In this document: piece after piece, positions 1 through 9,500 of the stretch
Layout: every line of letters begins with the position of its first letter
Numbering within the stretch: the stretch's first letter is position 1
Assembly: GCA_946617625.1 (NCBI GenBank)
Contig: CAMOKF010000006.1
Location: 1 to 50,080 of the forward strand
DNA: 50,080 bases
Direction of reading: 5' to 3'
Source: an uncultured Bacillota bacterium
GTDB taxonomy: Bacteria; Bacillota_I; Bacilli_A; RF39; UBA660
Program-made: the position numbers and the translations under genes
Notes under the pieces: generated by a model
Told to the model about the DNA's origin: nothing
What the model saw: the letters and a program-made list of their open reading frames with translations, nothing else
The model's database searches: none

Positions 1-220
1 TATAATATAGTTAGTTTTTGTTGATGAATAAATTAGTAGAAATATATTTTTATATAGAGACTTAGTGGTTAGGTGAAAACTAAGAAAAGTATATTTTGAA
101 GTTACATTATTTGGAGAAAAGTCGTTAGTCGCGTTAAGATTAAGAGGTAAGTAATATGTTACTTACGAATTAAGGTGGTACCACGAGATGTTCGTCCTTA
201 TTGGATGAATATCTCTTTTT
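1..220 (+). promoter_or_regulatory. T-box leader of the CYTH-tyrS operon (probably tyrosine-specific)
   Basis: The canonical T-box element AAGGTGGTACCACG is at 172-185. It is followed by an intrinsic terminator hairpin (GAGATGTTCGTCC at 185-197 pairing with GGATGAATATCTC at 203-215) and a T-run to 220. Upstream are stem I-like elements, including an AGTA motif near 34-38 and a helix CTTAG...CTAAG at 61-84. In the presumed specifier loop a TAC triplet followed by A lies at 103-106, which would specify tyrosine and fits the downstream tyrS. TATAAT at positions 1-6 would serve as the -10 box, with the -35 outside the window. Uncharged tRNA-Tyr should stabilise the antiterminator and switch on the operon. 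The T-box call is firm; the specifier is inferred without folding. Confidence 0.9.
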
Positions 221-241
221 GTTTATTGGAGGTGAATAAAT

Positions 242-787
242 ATGCATACTGAATATGAAGTAAGAGTATTAGAAATTGATGTAAAAGATATTAAGAAAAA
301 ATTAGAAAAAATTGGTGCTGAACTACAATGGGATTTAATTCAAAAAAGATATGTTTATGATTTTATACCTAAAGTAGAAGGTAAATGGATTAGACTTCGA
401 ACAAATGGTGATAAAACAACATTAACTATTAAAAACTTAGTATCTAGTGAAATTGATGGGACTCAAGAACTTGAGGTTGAAGTAGATGATTTTGATAGGG
501 CTAACTTAATATTAAAAGAATTAGGATATGAACCTAAGGGATATCAAGAAAATCGTAGATGTCAATATTATTTAAATGGAGTAGAAATTGATATTGATTA
601 TTGGCCTTTAATACCTACATATTTAGAAATAGAGGGACCTTCGGAAGAGGCTGTGTATAATACTTTAAAGGCTTTAGATATATCTAAAGATATGATTACT
701 ACTAAGGATGTTCAAGACATATATTTAGATTATGGATATGATTTAGAAACTATTTATGATTTAAAACTAGAGGAGGAAAGAAAATGA
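242..787 (+). CDS. CYTH-domain protein (class IV adenylate cyclase / triphosphatase-like)
   Basis: This 181-residue protein consists of a single CYTH (triphosphate tunnel) domain. The N-terminal ExExK-type signature is visible as EYEVR at residues 4-8. Alternating charged beta strands follow (RLRTNGDKTTLTIK near 51-64, QELEVEVDDF near 75-84, and the YLEIEG strand near 127-132), the pattern that lines the tunnel and binds triphosphate and metal. Members of this family include CyaB-type adenylate cyclases, thiamine triphosphatases and inorganic triphosphatases, so the substrate cannot be fixed from sequence. The start is set by GGAGGTG at 228-234. The gene is the first in the T-box operon and its stop overlaps the tyrS start as ATGA, implying translational coupling and control by tyrosine-tRNA charging. 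Confidence 0.85.
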   Translation: MHTEYEVRVLEIDVKDIKKKLEKIGAELQWDLIQKRYVYDFIPKVEGKWIRLRTNGDKTTLTIKNLVSSEIDGTQELEVEVDDFDRANLILKELGYEPKGYQENRRCQYYLNGVEIDIDYWPLIPTYLEIEGPSEEAVYNTLKALDISKDMITTKDVQDIYLDYGYDLETIYDLKLEEERK

Positions 788-2025
788 AAGAAATGAGTTT
801 TTTTGAAGAATTACAATGGAGAGGTTTAGTTAAAGATATAGCTGGAGATGATTTAGAAGATAAATTAAATAATGAACATTTAAGTTTTTATTGGGGTACA
901 GATCCTACTGCTGATAGCTTACATATTGGTCATTATTCATCACTAGTTACTGCTAAGAGATTAGCAAAAGCGGGACATCATCCTGTATTGTTAGTTGGTG
1001 GAGCTACAGGATTAATTGGTGATCCTAGACCTACAAGTGAAAGAGAGATTATATCTAAGGAAGTAGTAGAGGCTAATCTTGAGGGAATAAAAGAACAAGT
1101 TAAGAAAATTGTAGGTGGAGATGTAGAGGTAGTTAATAATAATGATTGGATGAAGGAATTTTCATTCACAGACTTTTTAAGAGATGTTGGTAAATATATT
1201 AATGTTAACTATATGTTGGATAAAGATATTATTAGAAGAAGATTGGAAACTGGAATTACATTTGCTGAATTTTCTTATACATTAATTCAAGGTTATGACT
1301 TCTTACATTTATTTAGAGAAAAAGGTGTTACTTTACAAGCTGCTGGTTCAGATCAATGGGGTAATATTACTACAGGTATTGACTTAATAAGAAAGATTAC
1401 TGGTCAAGAAGCTTATGGATTTACTATGCCTTTAATATTGGATGCTAATGGTAAAAAGTTTGGTAAGAGTGAAGGGAATGCTTTATGGTTAAATGAAGAT
1501 AAAACTTCTTCTTATGAATTATACCAATACTTAATAAATACTGATGATACTAAAGTAGAAGAATATTTAAAAGTATTAACATTTTTAACTCCATCAGAAA
1601 TTATGAAAGTAATGGAAGAACATAATAAAGAGCCAGAAAAGAGAATTGCACAAAAAACTTTAGCTGAACAAATTATCACTGATCTTCATGGTGAAGAAAG
1701 CTGCAAACAAGCAATTAAAATAAGTGAATCATTATTTAGTGGTGATGTTAAATCATTTACAGAAAAAGATATAAATGATGCTTTTAAAGGATTAGAACCA
1801 TTTACAATATCTGAAGATAAAAATATAGTAGATATTTTAGTTGATGGTGGAGTATGTTCTAGTAAAAGAGAAGCAAGGGAATTTATTACTAATGGATCAA
1901 TTACAATCAATGGAGAAAAAGAAACAGATGTATCTAAAATAGTTGGAAAAGAAATGTGTTTGTTTGATAAATATTTAATTATAAGAAGAGGTAAAAAGAA
2001 ATACTATATAGGTATTTACAAATAG
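784..2025 (+). CDS. tyrS: Tyrosyl-tRNA synthetase
   Basis: Class I aminoacyl-tRNA synthetase that activates tyrosine with ATP and charges tRNA-Tyr in the cytoplasm. The HIGH motif appears as HIGHY at residues 47-51 and the KMSKS loop as KFGKS at 225-229. GSDQWGN near residue 188 is the typical TyrRS tyrosine/ATP-pocket segment. A C-terminal S4-like RNA-binding domain covers about 345-405 (VCSSKREAREFI...SITING). The length of 413 residues is normal for bacterial TyrRS. Translation starts within the stop of the CYTH gene, so the two are coupled, and both lie behind the T-box at 1-220. A strong intrinsic terminator follows at 2044-2077. Confidence 0.98.
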   Translation: MKEMSFFEELQWRGLVKDIAGDDLEDKLNNEHLSFYWGTDPTADSLHIGHYSSLVTAKRLAKAGHHPVLLVGGATGLIGDPRPTSEREIISKEVVEANLEGIKEQVKKIVGGDVEVVNNNDWMKEFSFTDFLRDVGKYINVNYMLDKDIIRRRLETGITFAEFSYTLIQGYDFLHLFREKGVTLQAAGSDQWGNITTGIDLIRKITGQEAYGFTMPLILDANGKKFGKSEGNALWLNEDKTSSYELYQYLINTDDTKVEEYLKVLTFLTPSEIMKVMEEHNKEPEKRIAQKTLAEQIITDLHGEESCKQAIKISESLFSGDVKSFTEKDINDAFKGLEPFTISEDKNIVDILVDGGVCSSKREAREFITNGSITINGEKETDVSKIVGKEMCLFDKYLIIRRGKKKYYIGIYK

Positions 2026-2043
2026 TTAGTAAAAAGTAATAAA

Positions 2044-2077
2044 AAAGATGTTTAATTTAAGCTAAACATCTTTTTTT
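2044..2077 (+). terminator. Intrinsic terminator after tyrS
   Basis: GATGTTTA at 2047-2054 pairs with TAAACATC at 2063-2070 and is followed by seven T residues (2071-2077). It closes the T-box operon. Confidence 0.9.
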
Positions 2078-2090
2078 AATTATTCTTTTT

Positions 2091-2099
2091 TGGTAAAAT
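2091..2099 (+). promoter_or_regulatory. Extended -10 promoter for the propeller-like surface protein gene
   Basis: TGG-TAAAAT (2091-2099) is an extended -10 element located 26 bases before the ATG at 2125, directly after the tyrS terminator. No clear -35 is visible. The same TGGTAAAAT string precedes ezrA. Confidence 0.45.
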
Positions 2100-2124
2100 G
2101 AGGATGAAGGAAAGGTGTTAATAA

Positions 2125-3306
2125 ATGGAGGGAAAGAATAAGAAGATAATCATATGTATTCTTTTATTATTTGTTTTTATCACTTTTATTTTTTTATTTC
2201 TTTTTGTATTTAATAATAAAAAAGAATCTGTAGTTATGGAAAGAAAGATTACTACTTATGTTGATAGAAGTAATTCTTCTGTATTATTAGATAGAGGCGG
2301 TTATGTTATTGTTGGAAGTAATAATCATAATACTTATGGTTTAGAGAAAGCTAAGTTTTCTGTGTATGATGATTCAAATAATAAGATAATAGAAAAAGTC
2401 TATAATAAAGGTTATAATTCTAGTTTTAATTCTGTTATTAAGGATGGTAGTACTTTTGTTGCTGTAGGAAGTTATGAATCAACTAAAAACGAATATTCTT
2501 CTGGAACTCGTACTGCTTTAATTGTTAAGTATGATATTAATGGTGAAATCATTAAAGATAATGATTTTCAGGTAGTTAGTAATTCATATTTTAATAGTGT
2601 TATAAGTGTAGAAGATGGGTATATAGCTTGTGGTAGTAGTTCTAATGATACTGCTTTATATTCTGGAGCTGTTTTAATTAAATATGATAAAGATTTAAAT
2701 GAGGTTTGGAGAAAATATACTGGTAATAATGGAGCTATTTATAATGATTTAGTTTTTGTAAATGATTGTTTATATTTAGTTGGTGTAGATAATAATATTG
2801 GTATATTATCTTTATTTGATTTAGGTGGTAATCTTATAAGTAATCATTATTATCCAACATTGAATGATAATGGCTTTAGCTCTATTATTTCTTATAACAA
2901 TTCTTTATATATTAGTGCTACTAAATATATTGAAGGAAATACTTATGGTTTAATACTTAATTATGGTTATGATGGTTCTTTATTAAAAGAAGTAAAATAT
3001 GAAAAAATGTCTAATGTTTCTTTTAATAAATTATTATTAGATTCTAATGATAGTATTATTGTTATTGGTAATATTGAAACATTTAGTGATGGTGAATTTT
3101 TTAGTGATGGTATAATTGGAAAATATAATTATGATTTATTAGAGCAATCTGTAGTTAAGTATTCTACTAATAGAAATGTTTCATTTAATGATATTAAAAA
3201 TGTTAATGATAAATATATAGTTGTTGGAGATTCTAGAAAGTCCGACTTTGATATTAGTTCTAAAGTATTTATGTTTTCAACTTCTTTGAAGAATTTAGGT
3301 GTGTAA
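2125..3306 (+). CDS. Membrane-anchored protein with beta-propeller-like repeats, function unknown
   Basis: 393 residues. A signal-anchor helix at about 7-30 (very rich in I, L and F) is followed by an extracytoplasmic region made of roughly 50-residue repeats. Each repeat carries a strand pattern such as VAVGSY, YIACGSSS, LYLVGVD or IVIGNIE, alternating with ALIVKYD, AVLIKYD or GIIGKYN strands. Such repeats are characteristic of beta-propellers, and sequences of this kind are often annotated as lipoprotein-like or delta-60-repeat proteins. There is no lipobox cysteine, so anchoring is by the uncleaved N-terminal helix. Its stop is two bases from the ATG of the next gene, so the two are probably co-transcribed. 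No enzymatic motif is seen; a binding role at the cell surface is only an inference. Confidence 0.7.
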   Translation: MEGKNKKIIICILLLFVFITFIFLFLFVFNNKKESVVMERKITTYVDRSNSSVLLDRGGYVIVGSNNHNTYGLEKAKFSVYDDSNNKIIEKVYNKGYNSSFNSVIKDGSTFVAVGSYESTKNEYSSGTRTALIVKYDINGEIIKDNDFQVVSNSYFNSVISVEDGYIACGSSSNDTALYSGAVLIKYDKDLNEVWRKYTGNNGAIYNDLVFVNDCLYLVGVDNNIGILSLFDLGGNLISNHYYPTLNDNGFSSIISYNNSLYISATKYIEGNTYGLILNYGYDGSLLKEVKYEKMSNVSFNKLLLDSNDSIIVIGNIETFSDGEFFSDGIIGKYNYDLLEQSVVKYSTNRNVSFNDIKNVNDKYIVVGDSRKSDFDISSKVFMFSTSLKNLGV

Positions 3307-3307
3307 T

Positions 3308-3847
3308 ATGAAAATAACTTTAGTTAGACATGCGGAAACTGAACAAAATATGTTAGATTTGTGCCAGGGAAGACAAAATAATCTATTGAGTGATAATGGT
3401 AGAACTAAATGTAAGTTGTTAAAAGCAAAACTTAAAGACACTAAATTTGACTTTTGTTATATGTCACCAATGTTAAGAACTGTAGAGACTGCAATAATAC
3501 TTGTTGGAGATAGAGTGGAAACTTTTCCCGATGATAGATTAATAGAACGTGAGTTAGGGGAGTTTGAAGGAATGCCTAGAAAGTTCTATGATCCTAAAAA
3601 GTATTGGGATTATAATCTTAATTCAAGTGATAGAGGTGTTGAACCTATTCAAGATATATTTAAGAGAGCTAGTAGTTTTTTAGATTATGTTAAAGAAAAA
3701 AATAAGGGACAACACATATTGGTTGTCTCTCATGGATCACCTATTAGAGCTTTAAGGCATCTAATATTAGGAACTGATTTAAATAGTAATCTTATTGATT
3801 GTAATATTCCTAATTTATATTGTGAAACTTTTGAAATTGATGAATAA
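3308..3847 (+). CDS. Histidine phosphatase (phosphoglycerate mutase-like) family protein
   Basis: The N-terminus MKITLVRHAETEQN carries the RHG/RHA catalytic motif whose histidine becomes phosphorylated. ELGEFEGMP near residues 77-85 and VVSHGSPIRAL near 139-149 supply the other family signatures, the latter with the second catalytic histidine. The length of 179 residues suits a small phosphatase (cobC/gpmB/PhoE-like) rather than a glycolytic dPGM. The substrate cannot be told. ATG 3308 is chosen over an upstream in-frame GTG at 3299 because AGGTG at 3297-3301 then sits at normal ribosome-binding distance and overlap with the previous stop is avoided. Confidence 0.9.
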   Translation: MKITLVRHAETEQNMLDLCQGRQNNLLSDNGRTKCKLLKAKLKDTKFDFCYMSPMLRTVETAIILVGDRVETFPDDRLIERELGEFEGMPRKFYDPKKYWDYNLNSSDRGVEPIQDIFKRASSFLDYVKEKNKGQHILVVSHGSPIRALRHLILGTDLNSNLIDCNIPNLYCETFEIDE

Positions 3848-3850
3848 AAA

Positions 3851-3877
3851 AAGAACTTTATAAAGTTCTTTTTATTT
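3851..3877. terminator. Bidirectional terminator between the phosphatase gene and rpsD
   Basis: Perfect palindrome AAGAACTTTATAAAGTTCTT (3851-3870) flanked by an A-run on the left and a T-run on the right. It can terminate the phosphatase transcript on the plus strand and rpsD on the minus strand. Confidence 0.85.
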
Positions 3878-4474
3878 GTTATAGAATTCAACGATTAATG
3901 CTTCATCAATATCTGCATTTAATTCATTTCTTTCAGGCATTCTTACATAAGTAGCTTGCATTTTACCTTCATCATAAGTAATGAAATCAACTCTACGAGT
4001 AATTTTTTGTAATGATTCAGTAACTACTTTCATGTTTTTGTCATCTTCTTTAATTGAAATAACATCTCCAGGTTTAACTCTGTATGATGGAATATCAACT
4101 TTTTTACCATTAACTGTTACATGTCCATGGTTAACTAATTGTCTAGCTCCACGACGAGTAGATGCAAAACCAATTCTAAATACTAAGTTATCTAATCTTG
4201 ATTCTAATAATCTTAAGAAGTTAGTACCTTGAATACCTTTCATTTTAGCAGCTTCTTCAAAAGTTTTTCTAAATTGTCTTTCGTTTAAACCATACATGAA
4301 ACGTACTTTTTGTTTTTCTTTTAATTGGTTTCCGTAATCAGATAGTTTTCCTTTACGGTCTTGTCCATGTTGTCCAGGTCCGAATGGACGTCTAGCTAAT
4401 TCTTTTCCAGTTTCTGAAATTGAGAATCCAACACGACGAGCTTGTTTATAACTTGATCCTGTATATCTTGACAT
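3872..4474 (-). CDS. rpsD: 30S ribosomal protein S4
   Basis: Primary 16S rRNA-binding protein that nucleates assembly of the small-subunit body. The N-terminus MSRYTGSSYKQARRVGFS and the segments RRPFGPGQHGQ, RLDNLVFRIGFASTRRGARQ and NHGHVTVNGKKVDIPSYRV (S4 domain) are diagnostic. The length of 200 residues is normal. ATG at 4474 is preferred over an in-frame ATG at 4510 because the family starts at MSRY and an AGGAGAT ribosome-binding site lies just upstream on the minus strand (4481-4487). The zinc-binding cysteines of the C+ form are absent, so this is a C- form. It is divergent from ezrA, the same neighbourhood as in Bacillus. Confidence 0.98.
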   Translation of the reverse strand: MSRYTGSSYKQARRVGFSISETGKELARRPFGPGQHGQDRKGKLSDYGNQLKEKQKVRFMYGLNERQFRKTFEEAAKMKGIQGTNFLRLLESRLDNLVFRIGFASTRRGARQLVNHGHVTVNGKKVDIPSYRVKPGDVISIKEDDKNMKVVTESLQKITRRVDFITYDEGKMQATYVRMPERNELNADIDEALIVEFYNK

Positions 4475-4628
4475 AATATAATCTCCTTTCTTTTTATTAC
4501 AATATCTCATGAATTGTTTAGTCGTAACTTAGGGAGTTTTTCTTTCACTTAAACAGCTATTGCTACTTATTTTTGAAAAACACTTTAAATTACTCTAAAC
4601 ATGCTGTTTCAAGGAAATTGCAGTTATA
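4475..4628 (-). promoter_or_regulatory. Long 5' leader of rpsD, candidate S4 autoregulatory region
   Basis: About 150 bases lie between the predicted rpsD transcription start (near 4622) and the start codon at 4474. Bacillus-group rpsD mRNAs carry an S4-binding leader that represses their own translation, and the length here fits such an element. The structure was not folded, so this is an inference from position and size. Confidence 0.45.
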
Positions 4629-4657
4629 ATTATATGATAATATTGTTGATATGTCAA
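4629..4657 (-). promoter_or_regulatory. Sigma-A promoter for rpsD
   Basis: On the minus strand TTGACA (4657-4652) and TATAAT (4634-4629) are separated by exactly 17 bases. Both hexamers match consensus perfectly, as expected of a highly expressed ribosomal protein gene. Confidence 0.9.
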
Positions 4658-4727
4658 GGAATTTACTAGTTTTATTTATACAATTAATTATATTTTGATA
4701 AATTAGTAGAAAAATGTCTAAATTTTG

Positions 4728-4736
4728 TGGTAAAAT
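4728..4736 (+). promoter_or_regulatory. Extended -10 promoter for ezrA
   Basis: TGG-TAAAAT at 4728-4736, about 38 bases before the ezrA ATG. The -35 is weak. Confidence 0.45.
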
Positions 4737-4773
4737 TATGATATATAGTGTAAGAAGATGTTGAGGTGAGCAT

Positions 4774-6486
4774 ATGCAAGGTGAATTTCTTATTATAGGA
4801 TCTATTGTCATTCTTGTTATTATTGCTTTAATTGTTATTATAGAAATAATTAAAAAAATTAGATTTCGTTTTTATCGTAATAAAGTAAAGGATTTAGAGA
4901 TACAAAGAAATGTTGTTGCATCTACTCCTGTTTTACTTGAATTAAGTAGGGTAGAACCTATTATAAAAAATGATAGAATGGAAGAAAAATACAATAGATG
5001 GCAAGATAGATTTAATAATTTAAAGGAAAATAGACTATCTCATATCGATGATATGTTAATAGATCTAGATCTCTTTGTTGATAAGAGAGATTATAAATCT
5101 TGTGGATATAGAATAGCTAAAATTGAAATTGAAATATATAAAGTACGTGAAAGTGCAGATCACTTATTAAATGAAATTAAAAATTTAAGTAAAAGTGAAG
5201 AAAAATATAGATCTTCTGTTATTAAGTTAAAAACTAAATATAGAAAGCTTAATAATGATTTTCAAAGTCATAAACATTTATATGAAGACATGCAAGAAGC
5301 TATAGAAATGCAACTAGAAAATATCGAAAAGAGATTTTTAGATTTTGAAAAAGTAATGGATTCTAGTGATTATCCTGAAGTTGTACATATAACTAAAGCT
5401 TTATATGAAATGATTGATCATATGGAAATTATTATTAATGAAATGCCAGATGTTCTAGTAATGGCTAGACAGGCTTTACCTAATAGAATTAGAGAAGTTA
5501 AGCAAACATATGATGATATGGTTAGTTCTGGTTATCCTCTTGATTATTTAAATATTGATTATAATATTGAAGAGTCTAAAAAGAATATTGAATTAATTAT
5601 TGATAAGGCAAAAGTTTTAAATCTTGAAGGCTGTATGTTTGATTTAAAAACTATGTCAGACTATTATGATGCGATTTTTATAGATTTTGAAAAAGAAAGA
5701 TTATCTAGAAAAGCTTATGAAGAGTTATCTATAGATTTTGGTAAGAGAATTGAAGGTACTAATAATTTAGTTAAAGATGTATATGCTCAACTTGATGATA
5801 TTAAGAATATGTATGATTTAAGTGATGGAGATTTAAATATACTTGATGAAGTTAATAAAGTATTAGTTGTTATTAATGATGATTATAATAAAATGTTAGC
5901 TAAGGTTGAGAGTGGATCTTCTCCATATTCTCAAGTTAATGAGGAATTAGAAAATTTAATGAGAAGATTATCTTTGATGGAAGATGATTTTGATGTTGCT
6001 ATTAAATCTTTAGGTAATATGTATGAAGATGAACAAAGAGCGAGAGAACAATTAGAAGAAATCAAAGGACTTCTTAGACAATGCAAGTATAATATTAGGT
6101 CATTTAAATTACCTGTTATTGCCAATAACTATTTTGTAGAATTAAGTGAAGCTAGTGATGCTATTATGGAAGTAGTAAAAGAGTTGGAAAAAACTCCTAT
6201 TGTTATCAAAGTTTTAAACACTAGAGTGGATACTGCTAGAGATTTAGTTTTGAAACTTTATAATACTACAAATAATATGATTATGAATGCTAGATATGCT
6301 GAAATGATGATAGTTTATGGAAACAGATTTAGAGATAGAAGTGATGAGATATCTTCTAGACTTGATTTGGCTGAATCTAAGTTTAATAAAGGTGAATATA
6401 AAAACTCTTTAGATATATCTTTAAGTGCTGTATCATTAGTGGATAAAAACATTGATGTAAGGTTCTTTGAAAAAGATGAAAATTAG
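4774..6486 (+). CDS. ezrA: Septation ring formation regulator EzrA
   Basis: 570 residues, close to the usual length of about 560-570. A single N-terminal membrane helix (about 6-27, LIIGSIVILVIIALIVIIE) is followed by a positively charged stretch and then long heptad-rich helices over the rest of the protein, the spectrin-like bundle architecture of EzrA. EzrA interacts with FtsZ, limits Z-ring formation away from midcell and links division with wall synthesis (PBP1, GpsB). Position next to rpsD matches Bacillus gene order and supports the call. GAGGTGAG just before 4774 is the ribosome-binding site. An intrinsic terminator at 6473-6500 overlaps the end of the gene. Confidence 0.93.
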   Translation: MQGEFLIIGSIVILVIIALIVIIEIIKKIRFRFYRNKVKDLEIQRNVVASTPVLLELSRVEPIIKNDRMEEKYNRWQDRFNNLKENRLSHIDDMLIDLDLFVDKRDYKSCGYRIAKIEIEIYKVRESADHLLNEIKNLSKSEEKYRSSVIKLKTKYRKLNNDFQSHKHLYEDMQEAIEMQLENIEKRFLDFEKVMDSSDYPEVVHITKALYEMIDHMEIIINEMPDVLVMARQALPNRIREVKQTYDDMVSSGYPLDYLNIDYNIEESKKNIELIIDKAKVLNLEGCMFDLKTMSDYYDAIFIDFEKERLSRKAYEELSIDFGKRIEGTNNLVKDVYAQLDDIKNMYDLSDGDLNILDEVNKVLVVINDDYNKMLAKVESGSSPYSQVNEELENLMRRLSLMEDDFDVAIKSLGNMYEDEQRAREQLEEIKGLLRQCKYNIRSFKLPVIANNYFVELSEASDAIMEVVKELEKTPIVIKVLNTRVDTARDLVLKLYNTTNNMIMNARYAEMMIVYGNRFRDRSDEISSRLDLAESKFNKGEYKNSLDISLSAVSLVDKNIDVRFFEKDEN

Positions 6487-6500
6487 TTTCATCTTTTTTT
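6473..6500 (+). terminator. Intrinsic terminator after ezrA
   Basis: AGATGAAA pairs with TTTCATCT around an ATTAG loop and a T-run follows (6494-6500). The stem overlaps the last codons of ezrA. Confidence 0.85.
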
Positions 6501-6598
6501 ATTTATTTAAAGAAAAACTATAGAACTATTGCTAAAATTATGATAATATTATAGATGTAATAAAATAGGTAAGTAGTCTAAAAGATAGGGTGAAGATA

Positions 6599-9500
6599 AT
6601 GAAAAAGAAGATGTTTTTCATTGTAGTATCAGTACTTCTAATGATTGGTGCTACAATTTATATGGCAATAAATGTTCAACAAAATTCTCTTAAATCATTC
6701 ACTAGAGCTGGTTATATATTAAATACTACTAGTGCTTCTTCTAATGAGAAAAATACTGATGATAATGAAACTATTAAATACTATTTCAGTGATAATACTT
6801 CTTATAAGAATAGTTTTGATAATAATGTTGAATTTAAAGATACTAATGGTAAAAAAGTTAAAGTATCTGAAGCATCTTTTATTCATTATGATGATGACTC
6901 TATTGGACTACTAAAAAAAGGTGTAATTTTAAACTTAGAAGATATTAATGATAAAGTTCCAATTTATTATAATTTATTTGAAGGAACTATACTTGAATAT
7001 AACGGTGGAACTTATTATGTTGATAATTTAGGAAAACAACTTAAATTTAAACAATTTATAGTTAGAGTATCTGAAAATAAGTATTTACTTGTTAGTGATA
7101 ATATAAAACTTAAGTTAGATGATAATACTTCTACTACAATTAAATCTAATTATGTAGAGATTAGTGTTATTGAAGAAGGAATCTTAAAGATTGAAAATAA
7201 GGATACTTCATATCAGACTGTTGCTTCTGATGCTTTAATAATTTTAGGAGATTTATCTCTTAATCTAGATAATGGTTATTTCTTTTATAAAGAAGAACCT
7301 ATTGTTAATTTGAATTCAATGATTATTGATAGTGATGATAATATTGATATTACTCCTATTGAAGATATTAGAGAACAGATAGAAAAAGAAAAGAAGGAAG
7401 AAGAAGAAAAAAATAAACAAGAACAAGAGCAAGAACAAAATAACAATAATGGTGGTTCTGCTGGTAATGGAGGCGGAGGTGCTTCTGGAGGAGATACTAC
7501 TACTCCTGAAATTGATGCTGGTTCTTCTAGTTATCAACAAACTGAGACTGAGGTAGTTGAAAATCAATTGGTATTACCTAGCGCTACTGTTAGTGATGTG
7601 TCAGTTTCTGCAAATGAATTCCAAGGTACAATTACAATAAATGATCCTGATTCAATTGTTACTGGTTCTACTTATACAACTATTGTTGAAAATAGTAATA
7701 ATAGAGTTGTTTACGAAAGAGAATCTGATGCTGGTGTTTATACTTTAGATGTTTATTGTGATACATTATCACCTGAAACTAGTTATTCACTTATTAGTAA
7801 TATTCACTATATGAAAAATGATATTGAATATACTATGGATGTAGTTCAACAATTGTTTGTTACTAGTTCTATTGGTATATCTATAGATAAAGATTACTAT
7901 AGTGCTACTGAACTTGCTTTTAAAGTTAAAATTGATGATTATTCAAAAGTTAAGAGTGCTGATGTTAAACTAATTAATTCTTCAGGAGAAGTTGAAGATG
8001 TTCAACAAGTTACTGAAGAAAATGCTAAGGGCGGTGATGGACTTTCTGTTTTATTTGGAAGTCTAAATCCTAATACTAAATATTCTGTTGTCGTTGATAA
8101 TATTTTATATGAAGATACAATAGTTGCTGATGTTTATTCTATAGAAATTAGTGCAAAAACATTAAAAACAAAACCTACTATGGGTACTCCTAGTTTCTCT
8201 ATTGACAAGAAATCTGGTTTATTTACTTTAAAACTAAATAATATGGTTGATTCTAATAATGGAGTAGATAAATATATATATGAAGTATATGATGCTAGAA
8301 CATTAGCTGATAATCCTCAACCAATAACTACTATTGAGAAAACTAGTTTAACTTCTGTTGATTTAGCTATTGATAATTCTAGTATTAAAAGAGCTATTCC
8401 TTATACTTATAAGGTTACTGCTTTATTCTATGATAATGAAAAATATATAGAGTATTCAACTGGATATAGTAATAACATGCAAATGGATGGTGTTGCATCT
8501 CCAACAATTGAGTGGAGTGTAAATGAAGAAGCTGGTGGTATTACTTTTGAAAGTATTAATGGTTATATTACTATTTCTGATCCAGCTGGTACAATTGATT
8601 ATGATAAACCTATGACAGTTGTATATACTAATTCAATAGGTACTACTTATAGTTATACAGTAACTTCTGGAAATGCTATTATTCCTTTTAATAAGAATAA
8701 TTTAAGAGCTAACGAAACTTATACAATTTCATTATATGCTTCTGTTAATTTAATGGATAATAATCCAGCTATTGATTATTATCATGTTGGAAGTGTAATA
8801 GTAAAAACTAAAGCTACAAATGCACTTGATGTATTATTTAATGTTGATACTGATTCTGTTACTGAAGCATTTAGTATTCAAGCTAAACTTTTAAATGTTA
8901 ATGATGCTGATAATACTTTGGAAGCATCTACTCTTAGTGAATTAACTTTCTTGTTATATGATGGGCCTAATACTTCAGGAACTTTAGTTAAACGTATTAG
9001 AAAAGTTGATAGTGATGAAAGAGAATATTATAGTACTTTAAAAGATGCTTATTATGATAAAAGCTTTACTATTACTCCTTCATTCTTTAACTTAAATGGT
9101 TCAGATTTATCTTCTGAATATTATACTATTGTAATTACTGATGCTAAGGATTATACAGATTTTAAAAATGATATTCCTTTAATTAATTCTGAGGTTACTG
9201 TTCAGGTTAATGGATTTATGGATGATCCTGATCCAGATTCTAAAGAGTGGTTTAGTACTACATTAATTCGAAATAAAGATGCTGGTACTTATGGAAAACA
9301 TAATGATGATTTAGATGCTAATACAATAGTTGGTATTAAAGTAACTGCTAATTTTGATAATACTAAACATTATGGAACTTATTTAAATTACTTTGTTTGG
9401 GATTATACTTATGGAGAAGATAATATTGTTGAAATTGAAAATCAAAGACAAACATTGACATTTAAACCAGATGGATCTATTGATTCTGCTTACTATTGGT

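Noticed and set aside
7316-7567. Antisense reading frame under the K/E-rich and Gly/Asn-rich linker of the giant surface protein
   Set aside because: It is a by-product of the low-complexity coding sequence on the other strand; the product is a run of Ser, Ile and Phe with no ribosome-binding site.
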